A DNA stretch of 34,698 nt. Source: JAUUZQ01 sp964538375. Its GTDB lineage: Bacteria; Bacteroidota; Bacteroidia; Bacteroidales; GCA-2748055. Below, one piece after another: positions 14,612 through 23,723 of the stretch. The DNA lies in contig CAZIFQ010000035.1 in assembly GCA_964538375.1 (NCBI GenBank), positions 1 to 34,698 on the forward strand, written 5' to 3'. The first letter of the stretch is position 1. Each line of letters opens with the position of its first letter. A model generated the notes under the pieces. It did not search any database, had not been told where the DNA came from, and saw nothing but the letters and a program-made list of their open reading frames with translations. A program made the translations under genes and the position numbers.

Positions 14612-16519
14612 ATGAAAACACTAATTAAATTCTTCGAAGAGAATGTCGATCGCTATACCAGCAACGCCTACATGTGGGAAAAGAGAAGCGATAGCTTCAA
14701 ATCCACCACCTACGGAAGGATGCGTGAATTGGTTTACCAATTTGCCGCTGGCTTACATAAAATGGGAGTGAAAAAAGGTGACAGAATTTCTCTACTTGCT
14801 GAAGGAAGGACCAATTGGGTGGTTGCCGAAATGGGAATGTTTTACGTTGGAGCCATAAATGTCCCCCTCTCCATTCAACTTAACGAATCATTGGATCTTA
14901 CTTTTCGTTTACAGCACTCAGAGGCCAGTATGATAGTTGTTTCGGAAAGCCAGCTGGCCAAAATTACTGCAATAAAAGACAAGCTTCCCGATCTCAAAAA
15001 GATCATCCTTATGGATCCAAAAGAGACGTATGAAAAAGATGAAATTCTCATGGATGACATCATGAAGGATGGTGAAAAGTTTCTTGAAGAAGATTTTGAT
15101 GCTTTCAAGGCAGTTTACGAAGCAATAGAACCTGATGACATAGCAAACATCTGTTATACTTCTGGTACTACTGCTGATCCAAAAGGTATCATGTTGAGTC
15201 AAAGAAATTATACTGCAAACACGGAACAGGCATTATCAGTTACGTCCATTCCGGAAACGGATACAATGTTCTTGTTCCTTCCCTGGGATCACTCCTTTGC
15301 ACACACAGCCGGAATTTTTACATTGATGGGTTGTGGAGCCAGTCTTGCAGCACTTGAAATGGGCAAAACCGGATTTGAAACCAGGAAGAATATTTTCAGG
15401 AACTTACAGGAGATTAAGCCTGAAGTGATATTCAGCGTTCCTACCATTGCAAAAAATTTCAGGGACAATATCGAAAGCGGAGTACGGGCAAAAGGGAAAC
15501 TCACCTGGAAACTTTTCTCTGCTGGTCTGAAAGTTGGCTACGCTTATAATGGAATAGGATTTGATAAAGGAAAAGGATTCCGCATTTTACTGAAGCCCAT
15601 CAACTGGCTATTCAGTGTCCTAATATTTAAAAAAGTTCGTGGTGCACTGGGTGGTAATATGAAATTCTTTATCGGCGGTGGAGCATTGCTGGATATTGAA
15701 TTACAGAAATTCTTTTATGCCATTGGAATCCCTATGTACCAGGGATATGGACTGTCAGAAGCCAGTCCGATGATTAGTATTAACTCCCCGGACAGACACA
15801 AATTGGGTGCATCAGGAAATATTCCGGAGAACCTTGAAATAAAAATTTGTGATATGGATGGCAAGGAATTGCCGATAGGTGAAAAAGGTGAAATCGTTAT
15901 TCGTGGAGAAAACGTGATGAAGGGGTATTGGAAAAATGAAGAGGCCACTAAAGAAGCTATAAAAGACGGGTGGCTGTTCACCGGTGATATGGGATTGCTT
16001 GATTCAGACGGTTTCCTATACGTACTTGGCAGGTACAAGAGTCTTCTTATTGCAGATGACGGAGAAAAATACAGTCCGGAAGGTCTTGAAGAGGCTTTTA
16101 CAGACCAGTCTGAATACATTGAGCAATGTCTGCTTCATAATAATCAGAACCCTTATACTACAGCACTTATTGTACCTGCTAAAGATGCCATTCTAAGGTA
16201 TCTGAAAAACAAAGGAATTGATCCTGCAAGCGAAGAGGCAATAGAAGCGTCTATTACATTGGTTGATAATGAGGTAAAGGAGTACAGGACAAAAGGTAAA
16301 TTTGGAAATATGTTTCCACAACGCTGGGTCCCTACTACCATTGGAATCCTGGATGAAGGATTTACTATCGAGAACAAATTGATGAATCCTACTTATAAAA
16401 TCATCAGACCGAAAATTACAGAGCATTATGAGAGTCTGATTGAGTATCTCTTTACTCCTGATGCTAAGAATGTGCTGAATGAGAAGAACAAGGAAAAGAT
16501 GAGGAAGCTGATTCAGTAG
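14612..16519 (+). CDS. AMP-dependent long-chain acyl-CoA synthetase
   Basis: This 635-residue adenylate-forming enzyme activates fatty acids to acyl-CoA via acyl-AMP. The P-loop-like motif CYTSGTTADPKGIMLSQRNY (about 180-199) is complete. MYQGYGLSEASPMIS (about 373-387) is the second core motif, and GWLFTGDMGLLDSDGFLYVLGRYKSLL (about 454-480) contains the hinge aspartate and the GR(Y)K region. The length and the N-terminal VDRYTSNAYMWEKR stretch match the FadD15-like/long-chain group common in Bacteroidota. It stands alone on the plus strand and converges with the kinase gene that follows, with 45 bases between them. Chain-length preference cannot be read from sequence. Confidence 0.93.
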   Translation: MKTLIKFFEENVDRYTSNAYMWEKRSDSFKSTTYGRMRELVYQFAAGLHKMGVKKGDRISLLAEGRTNWVVAEMGMFYVGAINVPLSIQLNESLDLTFRLQHSEASMIVVSESQLAKITAIKDKLPDLKKIILMDPKETYEKDEILMDDIMKDGEKFLEEDFDAFKAVYEAIEPDDIANICYTSGTTADPKGIMLSQRNYTANTEQALSVTSIPETDTMFLFLPWDHSFAHTAGIFTLMGCGASLAALEMGKTGFETRKNIFRNLQEIKPEVIFSVPTIAKNFRDNIESGVRAKGKLTWKLFSAGLKVGYAYNGIGFDKGKGFRILLKPINWLFSVLIFKKVRGALGGNMKFFIGGGALLDIELQKFFYAIGIPMYQGYGLSEASPMISINSPDRHKLGASGNIPENLEIKICDMDGKELPIGEKGEIVIRGENVMKGYWKNEEATKEAIKDGWLFTGDMGLLDSDGFLYVLGRYKSLLIADDGEKYSPEGLEEAFTDQSEYIEQCLLHNNQNPYTTALIVPAKDAILRYLKNKGIDPASEEAIEASITLVDNEVKEYRTKGKFGNMFPQRWVPTTIGILDEGFTIENKLMNPTYKIIRPKITEHYESLIEYLFTPDAKNVLNEKNKEKMRKLIQ

Positions 16520-16564
16520 CCAACAAACTGTCTTGACCGGGTGCTGGGCTAATGAATCAAAGAC

Positions 16565-16945
16565 TTAGGACAAGCCCTTTATCCAGTCAAGCAGGTAAGG
16601 AATAAAAATCAATAGCCCAAGTACTGCGGAAGAAATGGAAGCCAGCAGCACAGCAGCAGCGGCAATGTCTTTTACTTTTTTTATCGTAGGGTGATATTCG
16701 GGAGCGATATGATCCGAAAGTTTTTCTATTGAGGTGTTAAACCCCTCGGCAGCAAGAACAACACCAATAGTCAATATAACAATCAGCCATTCAGTTTTCT
16801 CAATATTAAATACTATCCCGGCAACAATAACTGCCATCATAATCAGGAGATGAACCCTGAATATTTTCCCTTCGCGGATTAATAAATAAATCCCATGGAA
16901 AGCATTCCTGAAATTATTGATGATATGAAATTGCTTATGTCTCAC
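16565..16945 (-). CDS. Diacylglycerol/undecaprenol kinase (DgkA family)
   Basis: A 126-residue integral membrane protein with three predicted helices. The family signature is complete: EGFNTSIEKLSDHI (about 66-79) with the catalytic glutamate region and conserved Asn, and KKVKDIAAAAVLLASI (about 88-103) with the KDxAAAAVL stretch. DgkA recycles diacylglycerol to phosphatidate; the Gram-positive-type members phosphorylate undecaprenol. The protein lacks a fused PAP2 phosphatase domain. Which lipid is used cannot be settled by sight. It converges with the acyl-CoA synthetase gene and is divergent from the DUF3078 gene, with about 180 bases between their starts. Confidence 0.92.
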   Translation of the reverse strand: MRHKQFHIINNFRNAFHGIYLLIREGKIFRVHLLIMMAVIVAGIVFNIEKTEWLIVILTIGVVLAAEGFNTSIEKLSDHIAPEYHPTIKKVKDIAAAAVLLASISSAVLGLLIFIPYLLDWIKGLS

Positions 16946-17123
16946 CCCTTATTGCTCCTGTAAAAATTCCCTTAAATTTAGTGATCTCTGGCAATATACA
17001 AGCGTTTTTTTGTTTTCAAGTCCCCAAAGCAGTAACTTTATTAAATAGATGAAAACAATCTGGCTATTTGTGTGTTAAAAGAAGTAATTGAAAAAAATAC
17101 TAATTATTAAAACCTTCATTAAT

Positions 17124-18002
17124 ATGAAACGACTATTTACTATTATCTCTTTAACAATTTTCATTGGGACAGCACAAGCACAGGAAAATCCAGACACATT
17201 ATGGAACTTTTCAGGTGTTACATCTCTGAATTTTTCTCAATTATCACTCACTAACTGGGCCTCCGGTGGTGAAAATTCTGTTGCTTTAAATGCATTCGTT
17301 AATCTTTCAGGAAATTACCAAAGCAGGGATGGCAAAGTGAACTGGAACAATGATTTAATCATGGGATATGGCCTGTTAAAGCTAGGAAATGATGATGCTA
17401 AAAAAAGTGATGATAAAATTGACTTCGCATCAAAATTCGGCTACAAAGCCAGTGAAAAGTGGTTTTACTCCGGACTGCTCAGCTTTAAGAGTCAGTTTGC
17501 AGACGGATTTATTTATAACAATGATGGAACCAAGGAAAAAATCTCAACATTTTTATCTCCTGCCTATATGAATCTTTCATTCGGTATGGACTTTAAACCA
17601 AATAAGCATTTCACTATGCTCATTGCCCCGGTAGCAGGAAAAATGACAATGGTTATGGATGATGTCCTTTCAGCCGCAGGTGTTTTTGGTGTTCCTGCCG
17701 GACAGAATGTAAGAAGTGAATTTGGAGGATATGTCAAGATTGCCTATGGCAACGAAATCCTGAAAAATGTTACTTTACTTACTAAACTTGATTTATTTTC
17801 AAATTATATTGAAAACCCACAATATATCGATGTAAACTTCGACATCATGCTAAACTTTAAGATCAATGAATACCTTTCTGCTTCATTCGTCTCACAGATT
17901 ATCTATGATTACGATATTAAAATTGCTGATGAAGCTGGCGTAGAATCAGACAGAATTCAATTTAAGGAGCTATTTGGATTAGGACTTACTTATAGCTTTT
18001 AA
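17124..18002 (+). CDS. DUF3078 family exported protein
   Basis: From ATG 17124 the protein has 292 residues and begins with a clean signal peptide (MKRLFTIISLTIFIGTAQAQ, cleavage near AQA-QE). An earlier TTG at 17088 would add 12 residues and spoil the signal peptide start, so 17124 is preferred. The mature part matches DUF3078: TSLNFSQLSLTNWASGGENSVA near the N-terminus, YGYGLL-type beta-strands, FGYKASEKWFYSGLLSFKSQF and SEFGGYVKIAYG, ending in alternating strands with an aromatic C-terminus (LGLTYSF). The pattern suggests an outer-membrane beta-barrel. No function is established for the family. The gene stands alone and ends in a strong terminator at 18094-18141. Confidence 0.88.
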   Translation: MKRLFTIISLTIFIGTAQAQENPDTLWNFSGVTSLNFSQLSLTNWASGGENSVALNAFVNLSGNYQSRDGKVNWNNDLIMGYGLLKLGNDDAKKSDDKIDFASKFGYKASEKWFYSGLLSFKSQFADGFIYNNDGTKEKISTFLSPAYMNLSFGMDFKPNKHFTMLIAPVAGKMTMVMDDVLSAAGVFGVPAGQNVRSEFGGYVKIAYGNEILKNVTLLTKLDLFSNYIENPQYIDVNFDIMLNFKINEYLSASFVSQIIYDYDIKIADEAGVESDRIQFKELFGLGLTYSF

Positions 18003-18093
18003 TGGCATAACATCAAATTGCATTCTTTCGTCAATCTAAATTAGTAGACTTGTTATTTAACTGACATATAGATTACTACTATATTTTTTCTTA

Positions 18094-18141
18094 ATAAAGT
18101 TCCGGATTCTTCAAAGCAAGAATTTGGAACTTTATGTTTTT
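18094..18141 (+). terminator. Long-stem terminator after DUF3078 gene
   Basis: ATAAAGTTCC (18094-18103) pairs with GGAACTTTAT (18126-18135), and the inner GGATTCTT/AAGAATTT arms extend the stem to 18 pairs including two G-T pairs, with a 6-base loop. GTTTTT follows. The right arm also carries the TTTG of the metH promoter, so terminator and promoter overlap. Confidence 0.8.
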
Positions 18142-18154
18142 CAACATACTTTTG
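18123..18154 (+). promoter_or_regulatory. metH promoter, TTTG-N20-TACTTTTG
   Basis: TTTG at 18123-18126 and TACTTTTG at 18147-18154 match both parts of the Bacteroidota promoter (-33 TTTG and -7 TAnnTTTG) with 20 bases between. Transcription should start near 18160, giving an untranslated leader of about 260 bases that includes the riboswitch. Confidence 0.75.
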
Positions 18155-18180
18155 AACTATCAATTCTTTCCTGATGGAAC

Positions 18181-18361
18181 TGGTTATTGAGAACGGGGTA
18201 AGAGATTAGGATCTGAGATCCCCTGGCAACCNNNNNNNNNNNNNNNNNNNNNNNNNNNNNNNNNNNNNNNNNNNNNNNNNNNNNNNNNNNNNNNNNNNNN
18301 NNNNNNNNNNNNNNNNNNNNNNNNNNNNNNNTCTCCTACCCTTTTAAGAGTATCTGTAGGA
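18181..18361 (+). promoter_or_regulatory. SAM-I (S-box) riboswitch upstream of metH, interrupted by gap
   Basis: The bases 18186-18231 fit the 5' half of a SAM-I aptamer. TTATTGAGAACGGGG is similar to the TTATCcAGAGaggyGG opening, a GGATC/GATCC hairpin follows, and the segment ends CCCCTGGCAACC, matching the CGGCAACC hallmark. GGGG before and CCCC after would form the P2 stem. The rest of the aptamer and most of the expression platform fall in the N run 18232-18331. After the gap a weak TCCTAC/GTAGGA stem (18334-18361) may be part of the platform. A SAM-sensing leader fits metH exactly, which makes methionine, the SAM precursor. The right boundary is uncertain. Confidence 0.68.
18232..18331. 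other. Assembly gap, 100 N
   Basis: Exactly 100 undetermined bases, the usual placeholder for a scaffold join of unknown size. It falls inside the metH leader, so the true leader length is unknown. Confidence 0.98.
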
Positions 18362-18420
18362 CTTGAACATATTTCATGTTTAGCAGTTATATTGAGTAAA
18401 TTGCGGTTTGAATTCTACCT

Positions 18421-21400
18421 ATGATAAAGAAACCTAAAATAAAGTCTCTTCTTGAGGAGAGAGTCCTTTTGCTGGATGGTGCAATGGGCACAATGATACA
18501 GAAAGAGAAGCTGGAAGAGAAAGACTTTCGTGGTGATGTTCTGAAGGATCACCCTGATGATCTTTTTGGAAACAATGATATCCTCTGCCTGACACGGCCC
18601 GATGTAATTGATAAAATTCACAGGGCTTTCCTGGAAGCAGGGTCCGATATCATCGAAACCAATACCTTCAATGCCAATTCCATCTCACAAGCAGATTACA
18701 ATACTTCATCACAGTCCTATGATATCAATTATCATGCAGCGAAAATTGCGTGTAAAGCAGCAGATGATTTTACGCATAAAGATCCTTCAAAACCAAGGTA
18801 TGTAGCGGGATCCATTGGACCTACGAATAAAACAGCTTCAATGTCTCCCGATGTGAATGATCCAGGTTTTCGGGCCATCTCATTCAATGAGCTTAAAGAT
18901 GCTTACAAAGAACAGGGCTTAGGCTTATTGAATGGTGGAGTGGATCTGTTTCTCATCGAAACTGTATTTGATACATTGAATGCCAAGGCCGCACTTTTCG
19001 CACTGGAGGAGCTTTTCGCAGAGAATAACATTAAGCTGCCTGTTATGGTTTCAGGTACCATAACCGATGCATCAGGCAGAACACTGAGCGGGCAGACGCT
19101 CGAAGCGTTTGTCAACTCTGTATCGCACATAGATTTGCTGTCAGTAGGCCTCAACTGCGCACTGGGCGCTAAGGAGATGAGACCGTACATCAAAGAAATT
19201 GCAGAGAAATCGCCCTTCTATGTTAGCAGCCATCCTAATGCCGGATTACCAAATCAGTTCGGCGAGTATGACGAAACGCCAAAGCAGATGGCTTCCCAGA
19301 TGAAGGAGTTTCTTGATGCCGGGTACGTTAATATTATTGGGGGATGCTGCGGAACTACCCCTGAGCATATCAAAGCGTTTGCTGCCCTGACAGAGAATTC
19401 AATTCAGCATAAAGTAAATTCTAATGAACACAATCTTAAGCTTAGTGGCCTGGAGCCACTTGTTGTATATGATGGCTCGAACTTTATCAATATTGGTGAG
19501 CGGTTAAATGTGGCGGGGAGCAAAAAATTTGCCCGCTTAATCTCTGAGAAAAAATATGAAGAAGCACTGCAGATTGCTCTGAAACAAGTCGAAGACGGAG
19601 CACAGGTTCTTGACATCAATATGGATGACGCCATGCTGGATGCAGAAAAAGAAATGGTCAAATTTCTGCATTTAATAATGGCTGAACCCGATATCGCAAG
19701 GGTGCCCATGATGATTGACTCTTCGAAGTGGAGTGTTATCGAAGCCGGTTTGCAATGCGTACAGGGAAAAGCAATTGTAAATTCAATTAGCTTAAAAGAA
19801 GGAGAAGAAAGCTTTCTTTATCATGCTGAAAAGATCAGGAACTACGGTGCTGCAGCAGTAGTTATGGCCTTTGATGAGCAGGGACAGGCTTCCACATATG
19901 AGCGAAAAATTGAAATTTGCCAACGTGCGTATACACTCCTGGTAGAGCGTATTCATTTCCCCCCCGAGGACATCATATTTGATCCTAATATCCTTACCAT
20001 TGGTACAGGAATGGAAGAGCACAATGAGTATGCCATTGACTTCATCAAAACGATTACATGGATAAAGAAAAACCTTCCATATGCTAAAGTCAGTGGCGGG
20101 GTAAGCAATCTTTCCTTCTCCTTCAGGGGAAATAACGTGGTTCGTGAAGCTATCCACTCATCATTCCTGTATCATGCAATTAAGTCAGGATTGGATATGG
20201 GTATTGTTAATCCTTCGCTCCTCCAGGTGTACGACGAAATACCGGCAGATCTTCTTGAATTAGTTGAAGACATGATATTCAACCGCAGACCAGATGCCAC
20301 TGACCGCCTGATTTCATTTGCAGAACAGGTCAAACAAGTTGGCAAGAAAGAAGATGAAATCCTTGAGTGGAGAAACGGCAGTATAGAAGAAAGATTGAAG
20401 CATGCACTGGTTAAAGGGATTACTGAATTCATCGACCAGGATACACTTGAAGCACATGCAAAGTATGGTTCAGGAATAAAAGTTATTGAAGAGCCATTAA
20501 TGGCCGGAATGGATATAGTTGGCGACCTGTTTGGATCCGGTAAAATGTTTCTTCCACAGGTGGTAAAAAGTGCCAGGGTGATGAAGAAATCAGTAGCCAT
20601 ATTGCTGCCATTTATTGAGGAAGAGAAAAAAGCAAATGGAACAGTTCATCAGCGTGCAGGTAAAATATTGCTGGCTACAGTAAAAGGTGATGTACATGAC
20701 ATAGGCAAGAACATTGTCTCCGTGGTCCTGGGATGTAATAACTATGACATCATTGACCTGGGAGTTATGGTGCCCACGGAAAAAATTCTTGAAGAGGCAG
20801 AAAAAAATAATGTTGATATTATAGGTCTATCGGGCCTAATCACTCCCTCACTTGAAGAGATGGTTAATGTTGCAAAAGAGATGGCAAAGCGGAAGATGAA
20901 GCAGCCACTGCTTATTGGAGGTGCAACTACTTCTAAAATTCATACTGCAGTGAAGATCGAGCCAAATGCTGCAAGCCCGGTACTTCACGTTAAAGATGCG
21001 TCAAAAAGTGTACCTGTTGTCAGCCACCTTCTTTCTAAAGAAAAAAGAAAGAATATTATCCAACAAACAAAGGATGAATATATTGAGCTAAGAAGCAAAT
21101 ATGCTGATGCAAAAAAAGGTATTGAAATCATTTCTTTGAAAGAAGCGAGGGCAAACAAATTAGACATCGACTGGCCTAACAATCCCCCGGCCTCACCACT
21201 GAAAACCGGAACATTTCACTTGAGCGATTTTCCAATTAGTGAAATTGCTCCTTACATCAACTGGATGTTCTTCTTTGTTACATGGGAACTGCGAGGAAAA
21301 TTTCCTGAAATACTGAAGGATTCAAAATATGGGACAGAAGCTCAAAAGCTATACAATGATGCCCTGGACATGCTCAAGCTGATTATTGAAGAAAAATGGA

Positions 21401-22098
21401 TTACAGCCAATGCCGTTTATGGTATTTTTCCTGCCAATAGTATTGAAGATGACATTGTTATCTATGAAAATGAGAAACGGGATACTGAAATAACCAGGTT
21501 CATCAATTTAAGAAACCAGACAAAAAAAGATGAGGGTACATCAAATCTCTGCCTTTCTGATTTCGTAGCTCCTCTTGATTCCGGTCTTAAAGACTATCTT
21601 GGGGCCTTTGCTGTAACTGCCGGTATAGGCATTGAAGAGAAGATCAAGGAATTTGAAAAAAACCATGACGACTATTCATCTATTATGATAAAGGCACTTA
21701 CCGACCGTCTTGCCGAAGCTTTCACTGAACTGATACATGAAAAAATCAGGAAAGAAATTTGGGGCTATGCCAAAGAAGAGAAACTCTCAATGGATGATCT
21801 GTTAAGAGAGAAATACCAAGGTATCAGACCAGCCCATGGATATCCAGCCTGTCCTGAACACAGTGAGAAAGAGACACTCTTTCATCTTCTGAATTGCCAG
21901 GATCACGGTATCAAATTAACAGAAAATTACTCCATGGTGCCTGCCGCTTCAGTAAGCGGACTTGTTTTTGCACATGAGCAATCCAAATATTTCTTTGTTG
22001 GAAATATCGATAAAGACCAGGTAAAAGATTATGCAGAAAGGAAAAGATACTCTACCGAAGAAGTTGAAATATTACTGGCCTCTAATCTGGCATATTGA
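18421..22098 (+). CDS. metH: Cobalamin-dependent methionine synthase
   Basis: MetH transfers the methyl group of methyltetrahydrofolate to homocysteine through cobalamin. All four modules are present in 1225 residues. The homocysteine domain opens with LLLDGAMGTMIQ and contains the zinc ligands in GLNCALGA (about 243-250) and GGCCGTTPEH (about 306-315). The pterin domain starts near residue 354 with NIGERLNVAGSKKF. The cobalamin domain carries DVHDIGKN (757-764), whose His is the lower cobalt ligand. The C-terminal activation domain has RPAHGYPACPEHSEK (about 1136-1150) for SAM-dependent reactivation. The length matches the full-size enzyme. A SAM-I-type leader precedes it and metF follows 87 bases later, so methyl supply and use are adjacent. 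Confidence 0.98.
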   Translation: MIKKPKIKSLLEERVLLLDGAMGTMIQKEKLEEKDFRGDVLKDHPDDLFGNNDILCLTRPDVIDKIHRAFLEAGSDIIETNTFNANSISQADYNTSSQSYDINYHAAKIACKAADDFTHKDPSKPRYVAGSIGPTNKTASMSPDVNDPGFRAISFNELKDAYKEQGLGLLNGGVDLFLIETVFDTLNAKAALFALEELFAENNIKLPVMVSGTITDASGRTLSGQTLEAFVNSVSHIDLLSVGLNCALGAKEMRPYIKEIAEKSPFYVSSHPNAGLPNQFGEYDETPKQMASQMKEFLDAGYVNIIGGCCGTTPEHIKAFAALTENSIQHKVNSNEHNLKLSGLEPLVVYDGSNFINIGERLNVAGSKKFARLISEKKYEEALQIALKQVEDGAQVLDINMDDAMLDAEKEMVKFLHLIMAEPDIARVPMMIDSSKWSVIEAGLQCVQGKAIVNSISLKEGEESFLYHAEKIRNYGAAAVVMAFDEQGQASTYERKIEICQRAYTLLVERIHFPPEDIIFDPNILTIGTGMEEHNEYAIDFIKTITWIKKNLPYAKVSGGVSNLSFSFRGNNVVREAIHSSFLYHAIKSGLDMGIVNPSLLQVYDEIPADLLELVEDMIFNRRPDATDRLISFAEQVKQVGKKEDEILEWRNGSIEERLKHALVKGITEFIDQDTLEAHAKYGSGIKVIEEPLMAGMDIVGDLFGSGKMFLPQVVKSARVMKKSVAILLPFIEEEKKANGTVHQRAGKILLATVKGDVHDIGKNIVSVVLGCNNYDIIDLGVMVPTEKILEEAEKNNVDIIGLSGLITPSLEEMVNVAKEMAKRKMKQPLLIGGATTSKIHTAVKIEPNAASPVLHVKDASKSVPVVSHLLSKEKRKNIIQQTKDEYIELRSKYADAKKGIEIISLKEARANKLDIDWPNNPPASPLKTGTFHLSDFPISEIAPYINWMFFFVTWELRGKFPEILKDSKYGTEAQKLYNDALDMLKLIIEEKWITANAVYGIFPANSIEDDIVIYENEKRDTEITRFINLRNQTKKDEGTSNLCLSDFVAPLDSGLKDYLGAFAVTAGIGIEEKIKEFEKNHDDYSSIMIKALTDRLAEAFTELIHEKIRKEIWGYAKEEKLSMDDLLREKYQGIRPAHGYPACPEHSEKETLFHLLNCQDHGIKLTENYSMVPAASVSGLVFAHEQSKYFFVGNIDKDQVKDYAERKRYSTEEVEILLASNLAY

Positions 22099-22150
22099 GG
22101 CAGGAATTAGGCCTTAGGTGTCAGGTGTCAGGCACTTCCCACATTTTTAC

Positions 22151-22158
22151 TATTTTTG
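22151..22158 (+). promoter_or_regulatory. metF promoter, -7 element TATTTTTG
   Basis: TATTTTTG matches TAnnTTTG and ends 27 bases before the metF ATG. The 87-base metH-metF gap also holds a small GTGTCAG direct repeat. metF may be read both from here and by read-through from metH. Confidence 0.45.
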
Positions 22159-22185
22159 TGATAAGAAAAGAAGCAGAAGATATTT

Positions 22186-23139
22186 ATGAAAGTAATTGAC
22201 AAACTAAAAAGTACGGATAAGACACTTTTTTCGTTCGAGTTATTGCCTCCCCGCAAGGGAAGAACCCTCGAGACAATATATGATTCAATCGATCCATTGA
22301 TCGAGTTTAATCCCCTGAACATTAATATTACCTACCACCAACAAGAATCTGTATATAAAAAGCAGGCGGATGGCACTGTGCAACGAAAAATAATTAGTAA
22401 AAGACCTGGTACTGTTGCCATTGCAGCGGCAATAATGAAAAAGTACAACCAGGCAGTTGTGCCCCATGTTATTTGTGGAGGATTTACGAAAGAAGAAACA
22501 GAAGACCTTCTTATTGACCTTAATTTCCTGGGAATCAAAAACATCCTTGGTCTCAGGGGTGATCCACCAAGTGGTATACGCGATTTTCTTCCCGTTGAAG
22601 GAGGACATGCCCATACCAATGAATTGGTAGAGCAGATTGTCGCATTGAATAATAGCCACTACCTGGAACCGGAACTTAAAAATCCCGTAGCTACCGATTT
22701 CTCAGTAGGAGTTGCAGGCTACCCGGAAAAACACTTTGAGTCACCAAACATGGATGAAGATATGCACTGGTTGAAGAAGAAAGTAGATGCCGGGGCAGAT
22801 TATATCGTGACCCAGATGTTTTTCAATAATAATAAATTTTTCGAGTTCAGAAATAAATGCAGGGAAGATGGGATCAACGTTCCCATTGTTCCGGGAATTA
22901 AACCTATCACAACCTTGAAGGATCTGGAACTGCTTCCAAGAGTGTTTCATATTGACATTCCACAGGATCTTGTTGAGGGTGCAAGAACATGCAAGAATAA
23001 TGCTGAAGCCAAGGAGTTAGGAGTAGAATGGGCTATTCACCAATCAAAAGAGCTACAAAGCAAAGGTGTGCCTGCTATTCATTACTATACTATCGGTATT
23101 TCTGACAACATCAGGAAGATTGCAAAAGCAGTTTTTTAA
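22186..23139 (+). CDS. metF: Methylenetetrahydrofolate reductase
   Basis: MetF reduces 5,10-methylenetetrahydrofolate to 5-methyltetrahydrofolate with FAD, providing the methyl donor for MetH. The 317-residue protein begins with the family opening FSFELLPPRKG (16-26, with the catalytic Glu in FELLPP). It continues with VPHVICGGFTKEETEDLL, NILGLRGDPP (about 119-128), GVAGYPEKH (about 169-177) and GADYIVTQMFFNN (about 198-210), all core strands of the TIM barrel. FVPGIKPITT-like text (VPIVPGIKPITT) is also present. Length is normal for the single-domain bacterial enzyme. It directly follows metH on the same strand and completes the methyl cycle step. Confidence 0.97.
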   Translation: MKVIDKLKSTDKTLFSFELLPPRKGRTLETIYDSIDPLIEFNPLNINITYHQQESVYKKQADGTVQRKIISKRPGTVAIAAAIMKKYNQAVVPHVICGGFTKEETEDLLIDLNFLGIKNILGLRGDPPSGIRDFLPVEGGHAHTNELVEQIVALNNSHYLEPELKNPVATDFSVGVAGYPEKHFESPNMDEDMHWLKKKVDAGADYIVTQMFFNNNKFFEFRNKCREDGINVPIVPGIKPITTLKDLELLPRVFHIDIPQDLVEGARTCKNNAEAKELGVEWAIHQSKELQSKGVPAIHYYTIGISDNIRKIAKAVF

Positions 23140-23174
23140 GCTTTTGTATATCAAGTGTCTGAATGAATTCCACC

Positions 23175-23513
23175 TTAAGAAAGATGTTCAATAAGATTTG
23201 CTATTGATACGGTATCATTGCAATCCAACTTCACAGTCTGCATTGGATCATGAATCATTAACTTCATTCCCTTACATTTCACATTTCTAAATGACGGGGT
23301 CTCTGCAATATCTTTTACTCCATTCATATTTGACTTAAGCTCCAGGTTTGCATCTTCATAACCCAAAGAAAAATCATATCGACCGGGATTCAATTTAAGC
23401 ACGGTTCTGTTCCTGATTTCTAATTTTCGCAACTCTTTATGCCCACAGAGTTTGTACTCCACGAATAAGTGGCTTCGGCCACCATTATGAATTTTAATCC
23501 TAATTTTCCTCAT
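23175..23513 (-). CDS. Hypothetical protein
   Basis: I do not recognise this 112-residue protein. It is basic at its N-terminus (MRKIRIKIHNGGR), has no signal peptide or membrane segment, and its alternating hydrophobic pattern (VLKLNPGRYDFSLGYED) suggests a small beta-rich domain like those that recur in PEGA-type or immunoglobulin-like folds. Three cysteines (CGH, VKCKG, LDCND) are present without a CxxC. It stands alone, converging with metF and about 210 bases downstream of the thioredoxin-like gene on the same strand. The intergenic stretch 23514-23723 holds nothing I can name. Confidence 0.55.
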   Translation of the reverse strand: MRKIRIKIHNGGRSHLFVEYKLCGHKELRKLEIRNRTVLKLNPGRYDFSLGYEDANLELKSNMNGVKDIAETPSFRNVKCKGMKLMIHDPMQTVKLDCNDTVSIANLIEHLS

Positions 23514-23723
23514 TAGACAAACTGGCTTTCAAGAGAAATAAAATTACAAATTCCTCCTTTTTCCCGCATAGTAAAAAGGAGTTATTGTATGAATAGCAGT
23601 ATTTATCTATTGAGTAGTTATAATTTGAGGATGAAGTGACAAATTACTCTTTGTTAAATTTGCACTATTATCCAGTTCTACCGGCGCAAATTTAAAATCC
23701 ACCATTGGTGGTTTTCCATATCC

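Noticed and set aside
18232..18331. A low-complexity or repeat region in the metH leader
   Set aside because: The bases are N placeholders, not sequence.
20172..20600. 142-residue open frame on the minus strand inside metH
   Set aside because: It lies fully opposite a conserved metH domain and has Ser-rich low-complexity text.
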